DNA of 64,000 nucleotides from the NCBI GenBank assembly GCA_000688775.2, contig CP007628.2, positions 1,178,001 through 1,242,000 of the forward strand, written 5' to 3'. The notes below the pieces were generated by a model, which did no database searches, was not told where the DNA came from, and worked only from the letters and a program-made list of their open reading frames with translations. This DNA is from Streptococcus sp. VT 162. Its GTDB lineage: Bacteria > Bacillota > Bacilli > Lactobacillales > Streptococcaceae. Numbering within the stretch: position 1 is the stretch's first letter; every line of letters begins with the position of its first letter. Shown in pieces: positions 8,981 to 17,183 of the stretch. Made by a program: the position numbers and the translations under genes.

Positions 8981-9556
8981 TTACTCCGGTAATTCTACCT
9001 TTAAGCTCATATCAGTCGGTTGCAATACTTTCTGAACAGCTGCGAGAAAGGCTAAACCTTTATCAGCTGGAGAATACTGGAATGTGATATGGATGACTTT
9101 TTTGTCAAACTGATCACCGTATCGTGCTACATACTGCTTGCTTTCGAGGAAGTAGATATAGTTATTGAGTTTTTCTTGAAGTTTCAAGAGATGTTCCTCT
9201 TCGGTATCTGGAAGCCAAAGATTGCCATCTATTAATAAAAGTTCCAAGTCTGTGTCACTCGTTCCGATTGCATCAATTTCTGAAACATCTAACAGAATAG
9301 GGATACTTTTAATCCTACATCTAAACTTTACAATCTCATATAATTCTTCAATAGCATCCTTTTCTCTTTCAAAACTAGCTTTTTCATATAACTGTTGACG
9401 TTCAGTCACCTCATACACTATAAATCTATTTGCACTTAAATCCTGATAATACCCTATCGCAAACTGCTCTAAAACTTTTTTATTTAAGTATACAGTATAA
9501 TATCTAAGTTTGTTACTATTAAATTTTAAAAAGTCTAATAATTCCTGTTTTGTCAT
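8981..9556 (-). CDS. Two-part immunity protein with C-terminal DUF6572-like domain
   Basis: 191 residues in two parts. The N-terminal 95 or so residues are unrecognised. The remainder (SEIDAIGTSDTDLELLLIDG, then LEEHLL-type helices and VIHITFQYSPADKGLAFL) is a DUF6572-like domain, common among immunity proteins. This C-terminal domain is nearly identical, also at DNA level, to that of the gene at 13689-14348, whereas the N-termini are unrelated. The gene is thus a fusion made by recombination. A short toxin-like tail may lie just upstream (9557-9600). Confidence 0.6.
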   Translation of the reverse strand: MTKQELLDFLKFNSNKLRYYTVYLNKKVLEQFAIGYYQDLSANRFIVYEVTERQQLYEKASFEREKDAIEELYEIVKFRCRIKSIPILLDVSEIDAIGTSDTDLELLLIDGNLWLPDTEEEHLLKLQEKLNNYIYFLESKQYVARYGDQFDKKVIHITFQYSPADKGLAFLAAVQKVLQPTDMSLKVELPE

Positions 9557-9596
9557 TTAAAATTCTCCACAACTCTCACATTCACTATGGCGTTTG

Positions 9597-10151
9597 CTAT
9601 AGCTCTACTACCTTAGGGGGATTGTAGTATTTTTCCTTAAATTCCTTAAGAATCTTCTCTACCTTTTCTTCGTCACACTGCCTGTATTCTGGATTACGTT
9701 CCAATACATTACACAACCCTCCATAGGTATAAGTACGTTTCTGCTCATCTGATAGGTAGGAAGTACTTTCTATAATATTTCTTACTAACTCATCTGTATC
9801 AATAACAAATGGAATATCATAATAATTCGTTACAAACCATTTTTGATTTGAAATATATTGAGTGACCTTCTTTAATTTCATTAGATCATTAGATAAGCTA
9901 AAATCTTTCAAGATGTCAAAGGCTCTACGCGCTATATCTCTATCTCCTTCCACATACAAAGGATATAAGCAATATTCCATTAATACTCCAATATCTGTAC
10001 TATCAAGTTCATAAGAATCTCGTTGCCGAAAACGATACTTAGCTTCTGTTCCTAGAAATGCTTCTGCTTCTTTTCCTTCCTTCATCACCTCTAGATAATG
10101 TTTGACAAAATATCTATAATTCTCTTTATTTTTCAATTTATAAGTTTTCAT
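9597..10151 (-). CDS. Hypothetical helical protein, probable immunity protein
   Basis: 184 residues, largely helical, rich in Tyr and charged residues, no signal peptide. The segment LSDEQKRTYTYGGLCNVLERN and the polar C-terminus show no known motif. It lies directly upstream of the fusion immunity gene, on the same strand. No family recognised; an immunity role is inferred only from location. Confidence 0.5.
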   Translation of the reverse strand: MKTYKLKNKENYRYFVKHYLEVMKEGKEAEAFLGTEAKYRFRQRDSYELDSTDIGVLMEYCLYPLYVEGDRDIARRAFDILKDFSLSNDLMKLKKVTQYISNQKWFVTNYYDIPFVIDTDELVRNIIESTSYLSDEQKRTYTYGGLCNVLERNPEYRQCDEEKVEKILKEFKEKYYNPPKVVEL

Positions 10152-10217
10152 TTATCTACTCCATTGATTTATTCTGAAAATTCCTTAATACTTGCCCATA
10201 AATCTCACTGTTTTTAC

Positions 10218-10604
10218 CTATTTCTGTACAGGCTCTTTCGTCATTGTCAGGAAGTAAAATTCTGCCCCTTCAATATGGTAGTCATTTTTGGAAACTCCGG
10301 TAGTTGGTTTTCCTAAGAAAAAGGAGGCATGGGTCACGATTCCCATATGGCGCGGATGCAGATAAGCACTCCCATCAAACATACATAGGTCAGGTTTAAT
10401 TTTCAACAGTTTAACTGCTGCTAAAATCAGAGGCAATTCCCTAAAGGCAAGAAAACCTGGAAGATAGAGAACTCTAATTTCATCATGAAAACTGACCTCT
10501 TCAACAACTTGGAGATTTTCCCAGTCAATAACCACAAGGCAAGCAAGACCGTATTCTTTGTCATTCTCTTCAATAGGTATTAATCCACCCCTGCGACATA
10601 ACAA
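10218..10604 (-). pseudogene. Endonuclease V fragment
   Basis: 128-residue open frame whose middle is clearly endonuclease V (inosine-specific DNA repair nuclease): ACLVVIDW, LPGFLAFRELPLI, PDLCMFDGSAYLHPRHMG, then LGKPTTGVSK. A full enzyme is about 220 residues. The N-terminal part with the first catalytic Asp and the C-terminal part are missing, and the first residues (LCRRGGLIPI) do not fit the family. It is a decayed housekeeping-type gene stranded in the immunity array, so it marks a recombination break. Confidence 0.7.
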
Positions 10605-10662
10605 ATCTCCTAGTCCTCAAAATGATTAGATAGATCTATCTGATTTTTGAATTGATTCTGTG

Positions 10663-11142
10663 CTACTTCAAATTCATGTCTAAAGTCGATAAATCAACAC
10701 CCCACTTTTTTGCTCTCTTGAAATCATCTTCGGTAGGCTCTGTTTTTTCTTCAATAATTTTACCAGTCTCATCATATTTTTTATAGAGAATTTCTCCTCC
10801 GGCAATACAATAAGAAACCGACTCAATATCACCATTTTCAAAATATTCTTTTTGAATTCCTTCGGCCGCACCTCTGTCTTGATTATTAATACTTTTAATT
10901 TTTCCATTAGAATAAAAGTAGACAGCTAGACCATGCCTATATCCATTATCTATATACCCATAAGACTCTAATTGTCCATCTGGATATAAATCATAGGCTA
11001 AACCAGTATAAGGAACCTCTTCTCCTGATTCATTTTCAAAGACAATTTGTTCATAGTATTCTCCGCCCCAGTCTAGTTCATCCTCAAAACAAACACCGTC
11101 ACGGAGAACTTCTTCTTTTGTTAAAATTTTATCTTCTGTCAT
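10663..11142 (-). CDS. MORN-repeat antitoxin/immunity protein (YwqK-like)
   Basis: 159 residues with MORN-like repeats: YTGLAYDLYPDGQLESYGYI, GLAVYFYSNGKIKSI and GIQKEYFENGDIESVSYCIA, followed by YKKYDETGKIIEE. This is the layout of YwqK-type antitoxins, which in Bacillus neutralise a deaminase-type LXG toxin. The start codon overlaps the stop of a decayed toxin tail (11139-11330, ATGA), so it was originally coupled to its toxin gene. Soluble, cytoplasmic. Confidence 0.7.
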   Translation of the reverse strand: MTEDKILTKEEVLRDGVCFEDELDWGGEYYEQIVFENESGEEVPYTGLAYDLYPDGQLESYGYIDNGYRHGLAVYFYSNGKIKSINNQDRGAAEGIQKEYFENGDIESVSYCIAGGEILYKKYDETGKIIEEKTEPTEDDFKRAKKWGVDLSTLDMNLK

Positions 11143-11330
11143 TTTTCAACCTCTGAAATCATATTGAAACCATCCAGCATATCTGGGAGGCCTTTAATCT
11201 TACAAGGCAATTTCTCTGTTTTTGCACTTTTAAACATTTCACTGATATTTTTTGAATTCTGTGTTATTCATTTTAATAATCCTCTCATATTCACCTGAAA
11301 CATTTACCTCATAAGTAATTAAATGATATC
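11139..11330 (-). pseudogene. Decayed toxin C-terminal remnant
   Basis: Upstream of the YwqK-like gene an open frame ends (LPCKIKGLPDMLDGFN, then ISEVEK and stop) with its TGA overlapping the antitoxin ATG. The apparent preceding part (YEVNVSGEYERIIKMNN) lies in another frame and ends at a stop after KKYQ, so a frameshift near 11240 is likely. There is no start codon or N-terminal part. It is read as the 3' end of a lost toxin cassette; the toxin class cannot be named with confidence. Confidence 0.45.
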
Positions 11331-11339
11331 AATAATAAC

Positions 11340-11816
11340 TTATCCCTCTTCTGTTGGAAGATGGTCTAGATTTATTGGTTTAGGATTTAAACGTTTCAAT
11401 ACTAATTCATAAAAAAAATTATTATTTAACCTATCCGGTGAACTTAAAGTAAAGTTATTCAAAATTAATAAGGGAATAAATTCTGAACCAATTGTATTAT
11501 AACCTGTCAAATACTCTAACCCATAATTTAAGTTTTTCGGATTTTCAGTACCAACTGTCCAGTAGGCTCCTTTTGCTTGCAGGCGAAAAACCTCTCCAAG
11601 ATAAACCCAGCTATTAAAGAAATCATCAATATTTTCAGGATCATTTTTGACATCATTCTCTCGAACGAATTGCGCCAAATTCTTCAAGCTTTCTAAACTC
11701 ATATCTAGATGATAACCTTGCTTACTAGCTTTTTGTCTTATTTCATCCAAGGTTTCATCAATATAAAACATAAATTCCTCAAAATTTTCCTGAATTTTTT
11801 CTTTCTCTAATGCCAT
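11340..11816 (-). CDS. Hypothetical protein, probable immunity protein
   Basis: 158 residues, acidic N-terminal helices (EKIQENFEEFMFYIDETLDE) and an aromatic central segment (WVYLGEVFRLQAKGAYWTVG). No family recognised. It sits in the leftward immunity array with a possible toxin-tail scrap (ending VIEEF and stop) immediately upstream. An immunity role is inferred from context. Confidence 0.5.
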   Translation of the reverse strand: MALEKEKIQENFEEFMFYIDETLDEIRQKASKQGYHLDMSLESLKNLAQFVRENDVKNDPENIDDFFNSWVYLGEVFRLQAKGAYWTVGTENPKNLNYGLEYLTGYNTIGSEFIPLLILNNFTLSSPDRLNNNFFYELVLKRLNPKPINLDHLPTEEG

Positions 11817-11935
11817 TTAAAACTCCTCAATTACTCCAGCATTCAGCTTGCGATTTTTTCAAAAAGATATTCTACTTTAGCTGACAAATTCTCTTACTCT
11901 AGATCATAAAGGCTTAGACGAGATACAAATGACAC

Positions 11936-12283
11936 TCAATTAACAATTTCTTCGATTGTTGTTTCTCTATCTCTCACCAAATCATAAAATCCTACATGAA
12001 CGCCTTCCTCATATAGCCAGCATAAGTCGGTGCCGTATGGGGCTTCAAAAATTTCCAGCATAACAGGAGCAATTTTTACAATGCTATTTGCTCCTAAAAT
12101 TGTGAAATTTTTTGAATTAGCTAGGTAAGCTTCATCATCTTCGATTGATAACAGTGTCCAGCCATTTAATTGTGGAATAGCAGATTCCTCGCGATAAGAA
12201 TAGCGAATAGCTTTTCCATCAAGAATATTGTTTGAAACGACAAAACCACCAAAATCATTGTTACTAATTTCTACCATCTTCAT
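11936..12283 (-). CDS. DUF2185 (Imm33-like) immunity protein
   Basis: 115 residues. GGFVVSNNILDGKAIRYSYR, then NGWTLLSIEDDEAYL, and the segment leading to APYGTDLCW match the DUF2185 layout, a family listed among polymorphic-toxin immunity proteins (Imm33). It overlaps the end of the ankyrin gene by 20 bases, suggesting co-translation. Orphan: no linked toxin. Confidence 0.7.
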   Translation of the reverse strand: MKMVEISNNDFGGFVVSNNILDGKAIRYSYREESAIPQLNGWTLLSIEDDEAYLANSKNFTILGANSIVKIAPVMLEIFEAPYGTDLCWLYEEGVHVGFYDLVRDRETTIEEIVN

Positions 12284-12797
12284 ACTCCTTTATAATATCA
12301 AGCAGACTACTTCTCCATGAATATTCTTCCGCATAGTCTAGACACGATTTCCCAGATTTATTTTTTAACTTATAATCCGAACCGGCCTCCAGTAAAAGCT
12401 TATATAGAGGTTCTAACTCATCCGTTGCTAATTTTAATAACGTTACTGAGTAAGTCATCGGAATAGAACCAAATTTGTCAACTGCATTTACATCTATTCC
12501 TGCCCCAACAAGTAATTTCACCACCTCGTATGCATATGCTATTTTAGGCCGCCAATTGGCTTGGAAGAAATAATGAAGAGCATTTCTGTTTTCTTTTTTT
12601 GACAAAAAATTTACCTCTACTTTCTCAGAAAGCAGATATTTAATAATTTTCAATTTCTCTTCTGGTAAATCATCATTAAGCATGGCTATACATAACAAAT
12701 TAAGTTTTGTATATTTATCAATTTGTTTTATGTCACCATTGTAATTTTCTATAAAATCATTATATGTCCCATTTTGAACAATATCGAAAATATCCAT
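12264..12797 (-). CDS. Ankyrin-repeat immunity-type protein
   Basis: 177 residues with ankyrin repeats: a degenerate first unit, LHYFFQANWRPKIAYAYEVV, LLVGAGIDVNAVDKFGSIPM and LLLEAGSDYKLKNKSGKSCL. Ankyrin proteins are frequent immunity proteins in polymorphic-toxin loci. No signal peptide. It overlaps the DUF2185 gene downstream by 20 bases. Partner unknown. Confidence 0.7.
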   Translation of the reverse strand: MDIFDIVQNGTYNDFIENYNGDIKQIDKYTKLNLLCIAMLNDDLPEEKLKIIKYLLSEKVEVNFLSKKENRNALHYFFQANWRPKIAYAYEVVKLLVGAGIDVNAVDKFGSIPMTYSVTLLKLATDELEPLYKLLLEAGSDYKLKNKSGKSCLDYAEEYSWRSSLLDIIKEYEDGRN

Positions 12798-13068
12798 CTT
12801 GTCTCCTATTCAAACTTATGACTTCTATTAGCAGAAGGTGTTTCAATTCTAAAATTATTTGGATTAAAATGGAAGTCATTAATAAATCGTTTTCGTATAT
12901 AAATCTTACCCCAGCAAAGTCATAGACGAGATAATCTATTTTAAATGCACGATGATTGGGTTCCTCAACTATATCATAAATTCCCAAACCATCTATTCTA
13001 TCACCAAATACGTTTCGAATCATTCTACTTGTTTGTACTGCCATAGTACCTGTTTCATTTAATTGCAT
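12760..13068 (-). pseudogene. Frameshifted paralogue of the 14566-15285 protein
   Basis: The first 60 or so residues (RNVFGDRIDGLGIYDIVEEP, then FKIDYLVYDFAGVRFIYEND) match the N-terminal domain of the protein at 14566-15285. After YEND the similarity stops. An alternative frame continues (FINDFHFNPNNFR) and ends at a stop just before the ankyrin gene. Either a frameshift or a chimera has destroyed the second half. Its start overlaps the stop of a toxin remnant (13055-13177). Confidence 0.5.
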
Positions 13069-13177
13069 ACCAAAATTCTCCTATCTTAACTGGCTCTGGG
13101 TATCCATATTGTTCATGCAAATAATCCCACTCCCACCGTAAGGCATATTTTTTATTGGAGTTATTTATAGAGAGTTA
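13055..13177 (-). pseudogene. Toxin C-terminal remnant
   Basis: Short open frame reading RWEWDYLHEQYGYPEPVKIG and ending EFWYAIK with a stop that overlaps the next ATG by 14 bases, as in toxin-immunity pairs. There is no start codon and the frame is closed upstream by a stop. The W/Y-rich end resembles the tail of a secreted nuclease-type toxin cassette; no family can be named. Confidence 0.4.
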
Positions 13178-13188
13178 TTACATATGCA

Positions 13189-13596
13189 TCACTTAAACAA
13201 AAAGATTATACTGGTCTCACCTGATTTTGTATCAATATATGATATTATTTCCGCAAAAGAGGTGTTAAATTTAGTAGAGTATGTACTCTTTTCATAAAAG
13301 CTACCATATTGTTTTTCTAACCACCTATCCTGTATCTCTTTTATATCTTTTAGTTGATATTCAAACATATTCGAATAACTTATTGGTCCATTTGATTGGT
13401 ATATACTTAACTTTAGAGATTCTAGAATGTTATTTTGAAAATTAAAATCTGCCCAAAATTCTAATCCTTCAATCATGACGGGCGATTTTAACATAAATAA
13501 ATTAGAACTTTCATCTTGTCGAAGGTATTTTTTAAAATTATTATAGAATATTGCTTTTGTTAATTGTTTGTTGATAACAGTATTATTTATAATCAT
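13189..13596 (-). CDS. Hypothetical protein in immunity array
   Basis: 135 residues, AT-rich coding, mixed alpha/beta with Tyr/Phe-rich segments (GLEFWADFNFQNN; AEIISYIDTKSGETSIIFLF). No known family. A toxin remnant lies between it and the 12760-13068 gene. Probably an orphan immunity gene; the function is unknown. Confidence 0.5.
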   Translation of the reverse strand: MIINNTVINKQLTKAIFYNNFKKYLRQDESSNLFMLKSPVMIEGLEFWADFNFQNNILESLKLSIYQSNGPISYSNMFEYQLKDIKEIQDRWLEKQYGSFYEKSTYSTKFNTSFAEIISYIDTKSGETSIIFLFK

Positions 13597-13661
13597 TACT
13601 TACTATCTCCTATTTTTACCTGTTTAACAAAAGTCTGCGTAACCTAGTCCAATTATACCAC

Positions 13662-13684
13662 AAAAAGAGAGCGTTTCCGCTCCC
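13662..13684 (-). terminator. Terminator, duplicated copy
   Basis: GAGCG-TTTC-CGCTC hairpin, same as at 8955-8976, following the 3' end of the paralogous fusion gene. Confidence 0.65.
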
Positions 13685-13688
13685 TTTC

Positions 13689-14348
13689 TTACTCTGGTAA
13701 TTCTACCTTCAGGCTCATATCTGTCGGTTGTAACACTTTCTGAACAGCAGCAAGAAAGGCTAGACCGTTGTCTGATGGAGAATATTGGAATGTGATATAG
13801 ATGACTTTTTTGTCAAACTGATCACCGTATCGCGCCACATACTGTTTGCTTTCGAGGAAGTGAATATAATTGTTCAGTTTTTCTTGCAGAATTTCCAGAT
13901 GGACTGCTTCTATCTCTTCCTCCCAGCCGACTGGATCCACCAGAAGAAGCTCTAAATGACTATCAACTATACCAATAGCGTCAAGTTCGCTAGGTTCCAG
14001 TTCTGAAACAATTGCTTTGGTGACGATTTGGGTAAATTCTTCAGGAGAAAATATTTTTTGGTTATCAGATAAATCATTGAAAATTAAGTCAGGATTATTT
14101 TGTATAAAAATTTTATTCGACTCTTCTTGTGTATACTGTTTTTTAGATTTCCAAAAACCATAATCTGCATAATTCATCAACTCTTTACCAGTATGTTCTC
14201 CAGACATATAACTATCTGCAGCTTCTTTGGGGATTTCTCTAACCACTTCTGGCATGGTAATATTAAAAGTTGGATAACGCAAGAAATACTTATCACCATC
14301 TTGACAAATTTCCAACATGTCTTTTTGACTTACATAAATTGATTCCAT
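13689..14348 (-). CDS. Fusion of two immunity domains
   Basis: 219 residues. Residues 1-105 or so (LRYPTFNITMPEVVREIPKE, YADYGFWKSKKQYTQEE) match the full immunity proteins at 16824-17183 and 20226-20648. Residues 115-219 (ELDAIGIVDSHLELLLVD, KKVIYITFQYSPSDNGLAFL) are the DUF6572-like domain shared with 8981-9556. The former belongs with the toxin cassette whose remnant lies just upstream (14367-14576); the latter has been joined in frame. The protein may protect against two toxins or be a by-product of recombination. Confidence 0.65.
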   Translation of the reverse strand: MESIYVSQKDMLEICQDGDKYFLRYPTFNITMPEVVREIPKEAADSYMSGEHTGKELMNYADYGFWKSKKQYTQEESNKIFIQNNPDLIFNDLSDNQKIFSPEEFTQIVTKAIVSELEPSELDAIGIVDSHLELLLVDPVGWEEEIEAVHLEILQEKLNNYIHFLESKQYVARYGDQFDKKVIYITFQYSPSDNGLAFLAAVQKVLQPTDMSLKVELPE

Positions 14349-14366
14349 TTTTATCTCCTTTGTCTT

Positions 14367-14576
14367 TTACCAAATGTCTACTAATGTTACCTTATCTTTT
14401 GGAACTGGGTCGATTACTGCTTCAGGAACTCCTCCAGGGTATGTTTTTCCTCCTGGTCGCCACTGTGGATTGGCACGTGATCCTCCCTCATTTCCATCAG
14501 GAATTCTGTAATTATGTACTTCCTGCGGAAGAACCATTTTAGGAGAGTCTCCTAGACTTCCCTCATCAAGCCCCAA
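14367..14576 (-). pseudogene. Remnant of a GNEGG/PGG-motif toxin domain
   Basis: 69 residues equal to the last part of the intact toxin domain at 17183-18058: LDEGSLGDSPK, RIPDGNEGGSRANPQWRPGG and KTYPGGVPEAVIDPVPKDK. The N-terminal part of the domain is gone and replaced by the end of the 14566-15285 gene. The cognate immunity domain follows 18 bases downstream. Confidence 0.6.
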
Positions 14577-15285
14577 TAAAGCCTCTAACTTCCTTGGATA
14601 GACTACCGATGTGTGAGTTAAACAGAACCTCGGATAATTGAATTTCTTTTAAGTAGTTATCCCAATCCTTTGTTCCCATATAACTACGCATTTTGCTTTC
14701 AAGCGACGCTCCGAATTCATCACCCAAATCAATAGAGAACCCACATAAATCATTGTCATAATTAAATTGAACCCAATAGTAATCATAGGCTCTAAATATG
14801 AGACGTAATATATAATGATTTGGGACATCGACCAACTCGCAAATGGTTATTTCAGTGACTCTATCTCCAAAAGAACGCTGAATCCGTTCAATTACTTCTT
14901 GTTTTATAGCTTCCATACTTTCTCGAACCATACCAAATCGCCAACCCTTGGCTTTTAGATATTTCTCTGGGATATACGACTCGATTTTTGTCATGATTTC
15001 TTTTAAATATGCATCCCAATCGCTTATTTCGCTATAACGACTGTTTGGCTTAGATAGCAATAAACCTTCCTCACCGTTTAAAAACAGATAAATCTCAAAG
15101 AAATCATTCTCGTAATTAAACTGTACCCAAGAATAATTATAAGCCGCAAAATTTAATTTAAACATTTGATGATCTGGTTCATCAACTATATCATAAATTC
15201 CCATATCATCAATCTTATCTTTAAATACTCTTTCAACTATATCGCTAAAATTCAGCGCTAGTTTCTTCGTTTTATTTAATCCCAA
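14566..15285 (-). CDS. Tandem-domain immunity-type protein
   Basis: 239 residues made of two copies of one domain: copy 1 (DKIDDMGIYDIVDEPDHQMF, YNYSWVQFNYENDFFEIYLF, SEISDWDAYLKEIM) and copy 2 (DRVTEITICELVDVPNHYIL, YDYYWVQFNYDNDLCGFSID, MGTKDWDNYLKEIQ). Partial further copies lie at 15305-15496 and 12760-13068. The C-terminal end beyond residue 220 (SHIGSLSKEVRGFIGA) does not fit copy 1 and runs into the toxin remnant, so the end may be scrambled. Family unnamed; an immunity role is inferred from context. Confidence 0.55.
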   Translation of the reverse strand: MGLNKTKKLALNFSDIVERVFKDKIDDMGIYDIVDEPDHQMFKLNFAAYNYSWVQFNYENDFFEIYLFLNGEEGLLLSKPNSRYSEISDWDAYLKEIMTKIESYIPEKYLKAKGWRFGMVRESMEAIKQEVIERIQRSFGDRVTEITICELVDVPNHYILRLIFRAYDYYWVQFNYDNDLCGFSIDLGDEFGASLESKMRSYMGTKDWDNYLKEIQLSEVLFNSHIGSLSKEVRGFIGA

Positions 15286-15304
15286 CGCAATACCCCCAAC
15301 TCTT

Positions 15305-15588
15305 TTATCTCCAACCTTTAGCTTTTAAATATTTCTCTGGGATATAGGACTCGATTTTTGCCATGATTTCTTTTAAATAACTATCCCAATCGCTTATTTC
15401 ACTGTAACGACAATTTCCCTCAGACAGCAGTAAACCCTCATCACCATTGAAAAAAACATAAATCTCGAAGAAATCATTCTTGACCAGATCCTCCACCCGT
15501 TTGGCAAATCCAGTCGAAGTGGTTCCAGGCCCCCAGTCCTTTGTAAAAAGGCACTTAACTGAATATTAAGTGCCAATATCAAAAGCAT
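15305..15588 (-). pseudogene. Chimera of toxin linker and truncated immunity domain
   Basis: The left part encodes NDFFEIYVFFNGDEGLLLSE and SEISDWDSYLKEIMAKIESY, the C-terminal half of the domain in 14566-15285. It is fused upstream to a toxin-linker frame (TTSTGFAKRVEDLV). Forty bases (15480-15519) are identical, in reverse orientation, to 19474-19513 in the rightward toxin cassette. No start codon or ribosome site. It is a recombination scar. Confidence 0.5.
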
Positions 15589-16031
15589 TATAGCTGATTT
15601 TCTTTTACTTCCTCAAACCATTTTTCAAACTCTAGACTTGGAAGTAATTCTTCATCCTTGTCATAACGTCCTTCATAGCTATAGCGACTATCAAGACTGT
15701 TTTTCTTGGCATCATAAATTAACCACATTTCAGTTGGATGCTCGCGATTGTATTCTTGGCAAACATCAAGCATTGATTTTACATCCTTGACACCTTCTTT
15801 CAACAAGAGAGATTGCAAACTGGTATCAATATGTGATTTTGTAGGTAAAAAATCATTTACTAAGTGTTTGTGTACAATATTTCCTTTAATCTTATAAAAT
15901 AGATTAAAACTATACAAACTGTCCGCTATCGCATAGATATATACTTTTTCTGCTTGATTTTGGACATATTCCATAGCTAATGAAATCATGCTAGCCTGAA
16001 CTTCCATAAATTTATCTTCAAATTGTGTCAT
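15588..16031 (-). CDS. YezG-family immunity protein
   Basis: 147 residues. YIYAIADSLYSFNLFYKIKG, EYNREHPTEMWLIYDAKKNS and LDSRYSYEGRYDKDEELLPS are the family pattern of YezG-like (DUF600) immunity proteins, which in Bacillus neutralise a nuclease LXG toxin. It lies 12 bases downstream of a DNA/RNA non-specific endonuclease cassette, exactly the expected partner. Cytoplasmic. Confidence 0.75.
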   Translation of the reverse strand: MTQFEDKFMEVQASMISLAMEYVQNQAEKVYIYAIADSLYSFNLFYKIKGNIVHKHLVNDFLPTKSHIDTSLQSLLLKEGVKDVKSMLDVCQEYNREHPTEMWLIYDAKKNSLDSRYSYEGRYDKDEELLPSLEFEKWFEEVKENQL

Positions 16032-16043
16032 TTTATCCTCCCT

Positions 16044-16586
16044 TTATCTATTTATATTAGGAATTTCTTCAAAATACTCTATACCATCAATCTTATAATT
16101 GACTTCAAAGCTAGTAGGTCTCATTGAAGAACCCTCGTAGTTAATTTTAACGTCTACTTCAACTTTCTTGGGTGGTTTGGATTTTAAAGCATCTTCCCAC
16201 CTACGTTCGATACGACGATATTCTTTTGGATTGACATCTTTAGCTTGTGAGATAACGTTATCCAACTCGGGTGAGCCACCAAATAAATCTCCGAATATAT
16301 GCCCTGCATGATCCCCAATTTCTTTATCCAGAGTCTTGGAGTTATGACGCAATCTATTTTTATGGAGTTTTAGTTGTAAATCTTCGGCATACGCCCGATC
16401 AATACGCCCCACCTCATCAGTACGGTAAAGATAGTGGTGTTCTCCAGTCTCATATACAACATTAGGCTTAGGAACTTTTCCATCCATATGGCTTCCGTCT
16501 CTCAAAATCTCACTAGCATCTTCGAACCAATGTTTGGTATTCGAACCACCAAACCTACTGCCAGATTTCCCTCCTAGCTCCATCAC
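16044..16586 (-). CDS. DNA/RNA non-specific endonuclease toxin domain, partial
   Basis: 180 residues; the open frame continues upstream without a start, joining GGKLTHLADNLSAFAKNLDG, the linker also found in the 17183-18058 toxin. The core DHAGHIFGDLFGGSPELDN (His/Asp motif at 92-96), then EYRRIERRWEDAL, is the Endonuclea_NS_2 pattern of LXG/WXG toxins. The ATG at 16586 is internal to the original toxin gene; a TGA near 16690 closes the frame. Without an N-terminal secretion domain it is an orphan cassette, paired with the YezG-like gene 12 bases downstream. Confidence 0.65.
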   Translation of the reverse strand: MMELGGKSGSRFGGSNTKHWFEDASEILRDGSHMDGKVPKPNVVYETGEHHYLYRTDEVGRIDRAYAEDLQLKLHKNRLRHNSKTLDKEIGDHAGHIFGDLFGGSPELDNVISQAKDVNPKEYRRIERRWEDALKSKPPKKVEVDVKINYEGSSMRPTSFEVNYKIDGIEYFEEIPNINR

Positions 16587-16760
16587 ATCATCTAGACTAC
16601 CATCTAGATTTTTCGCAAAAGCACTGAGATTATCTGCTAGATGTGTTAGCTTTCCTCCACGTTCTTCTGGCTTCCATAGGCTAGACGGACATTCTCATCA
16701 AAAAGACCAGCCTCATAGCGCGCAACGGCTGATGGTCTGAGCTTACTGCCTAAGAATTTT
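16587..16760 (-). pseudogene. Toxin linker junction
   Basis: Two frames meet here. One frame (RPSAVARYEAGLFDENVRLA, then YGSQKNVEES and stop) belongs to one toxin precursor; the other frame begins around 16690 and carries the linker leading into the endonuclease domain. The bases 16590-16660 are closely similar to 17740-17810. This is a recombination joint between toxin genes. Confidence 0.45.
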
Positions 16761-16772
16761 CTTATAATACGT

Positions 16773-16800
16773 AAGAGACAGAGCAAGAACTCTGTCTCTT
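16773..16800 (-). terminator. Terminator after the 16824-17183 immunity gene
   Basis: Perfect 11-base stem AAGAGACAGAG / CTCTGTCTCTT. It separates the two leftward toxin-immunity pairs. Confidence 0.7.
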
Positions 16801-16823
16801 ATATTCTTTAATATAGAGAATGA

Positions 16824-17183
16824 TTACTTATCATCTGCTTCAGAAACTTCATGAGCTTTTTTCAACAATTCTTCAAATTCTTTTTCGGAGAAATAGTGTC
16901 TCTTTCTATCTGTATCAATAAGAAGAAATTCTGGATTATCTCTTAAAAATTGTATGTTAGCATCTTCTTGACTAATTTTTGATTTCCAAAATCCGAAATT
17001 AGCATAATTAATTAATTCTTCACCATCATGTTCTCCTGCTAAATAGCTATCCACTGCTTCTTTAGGGATTTCTTTAACAACCTCTGGCATGGTGATATTG
17101 AAAGTTGGATACTTTAAAATATACTTACCATTGGCTTCATAAATTTCTAACACATCACCTTTTTTTGTTGGTATTTCTTTCAT
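16824..17183 (-). CDS. Immunity protein for the GNEGG-type toxin
   Basis: 119 residues, acidic. KYPTFNITMPEVVKEIPKEA, then YANFGFWKSKISQEDANIQF and LLIDTDRKRHYFSEKEFEEL define a family also seen at 20226-20648 and in the N-terminal half of 13689-14348. In all three places it follows a toxin (or remnant) with the same C-terminal motif, so the pairing is well supported. Its ATG overlaps the toxin stop by one base (TAATG), giving translational coupling. Function inferred from this conserved pairing. Confidence 0.7.
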   Translation of the reverse strand: MKEIPTKKGDVLEIYEANGKYILKYPTFNITMPEVVKEIPKEAVDSYLAGEHDGEELINYANFGFWKSKISQEDANIQFLRDNPEFLLIDTDRKRHYFSEKEFEELLKKAHEVSEADDK

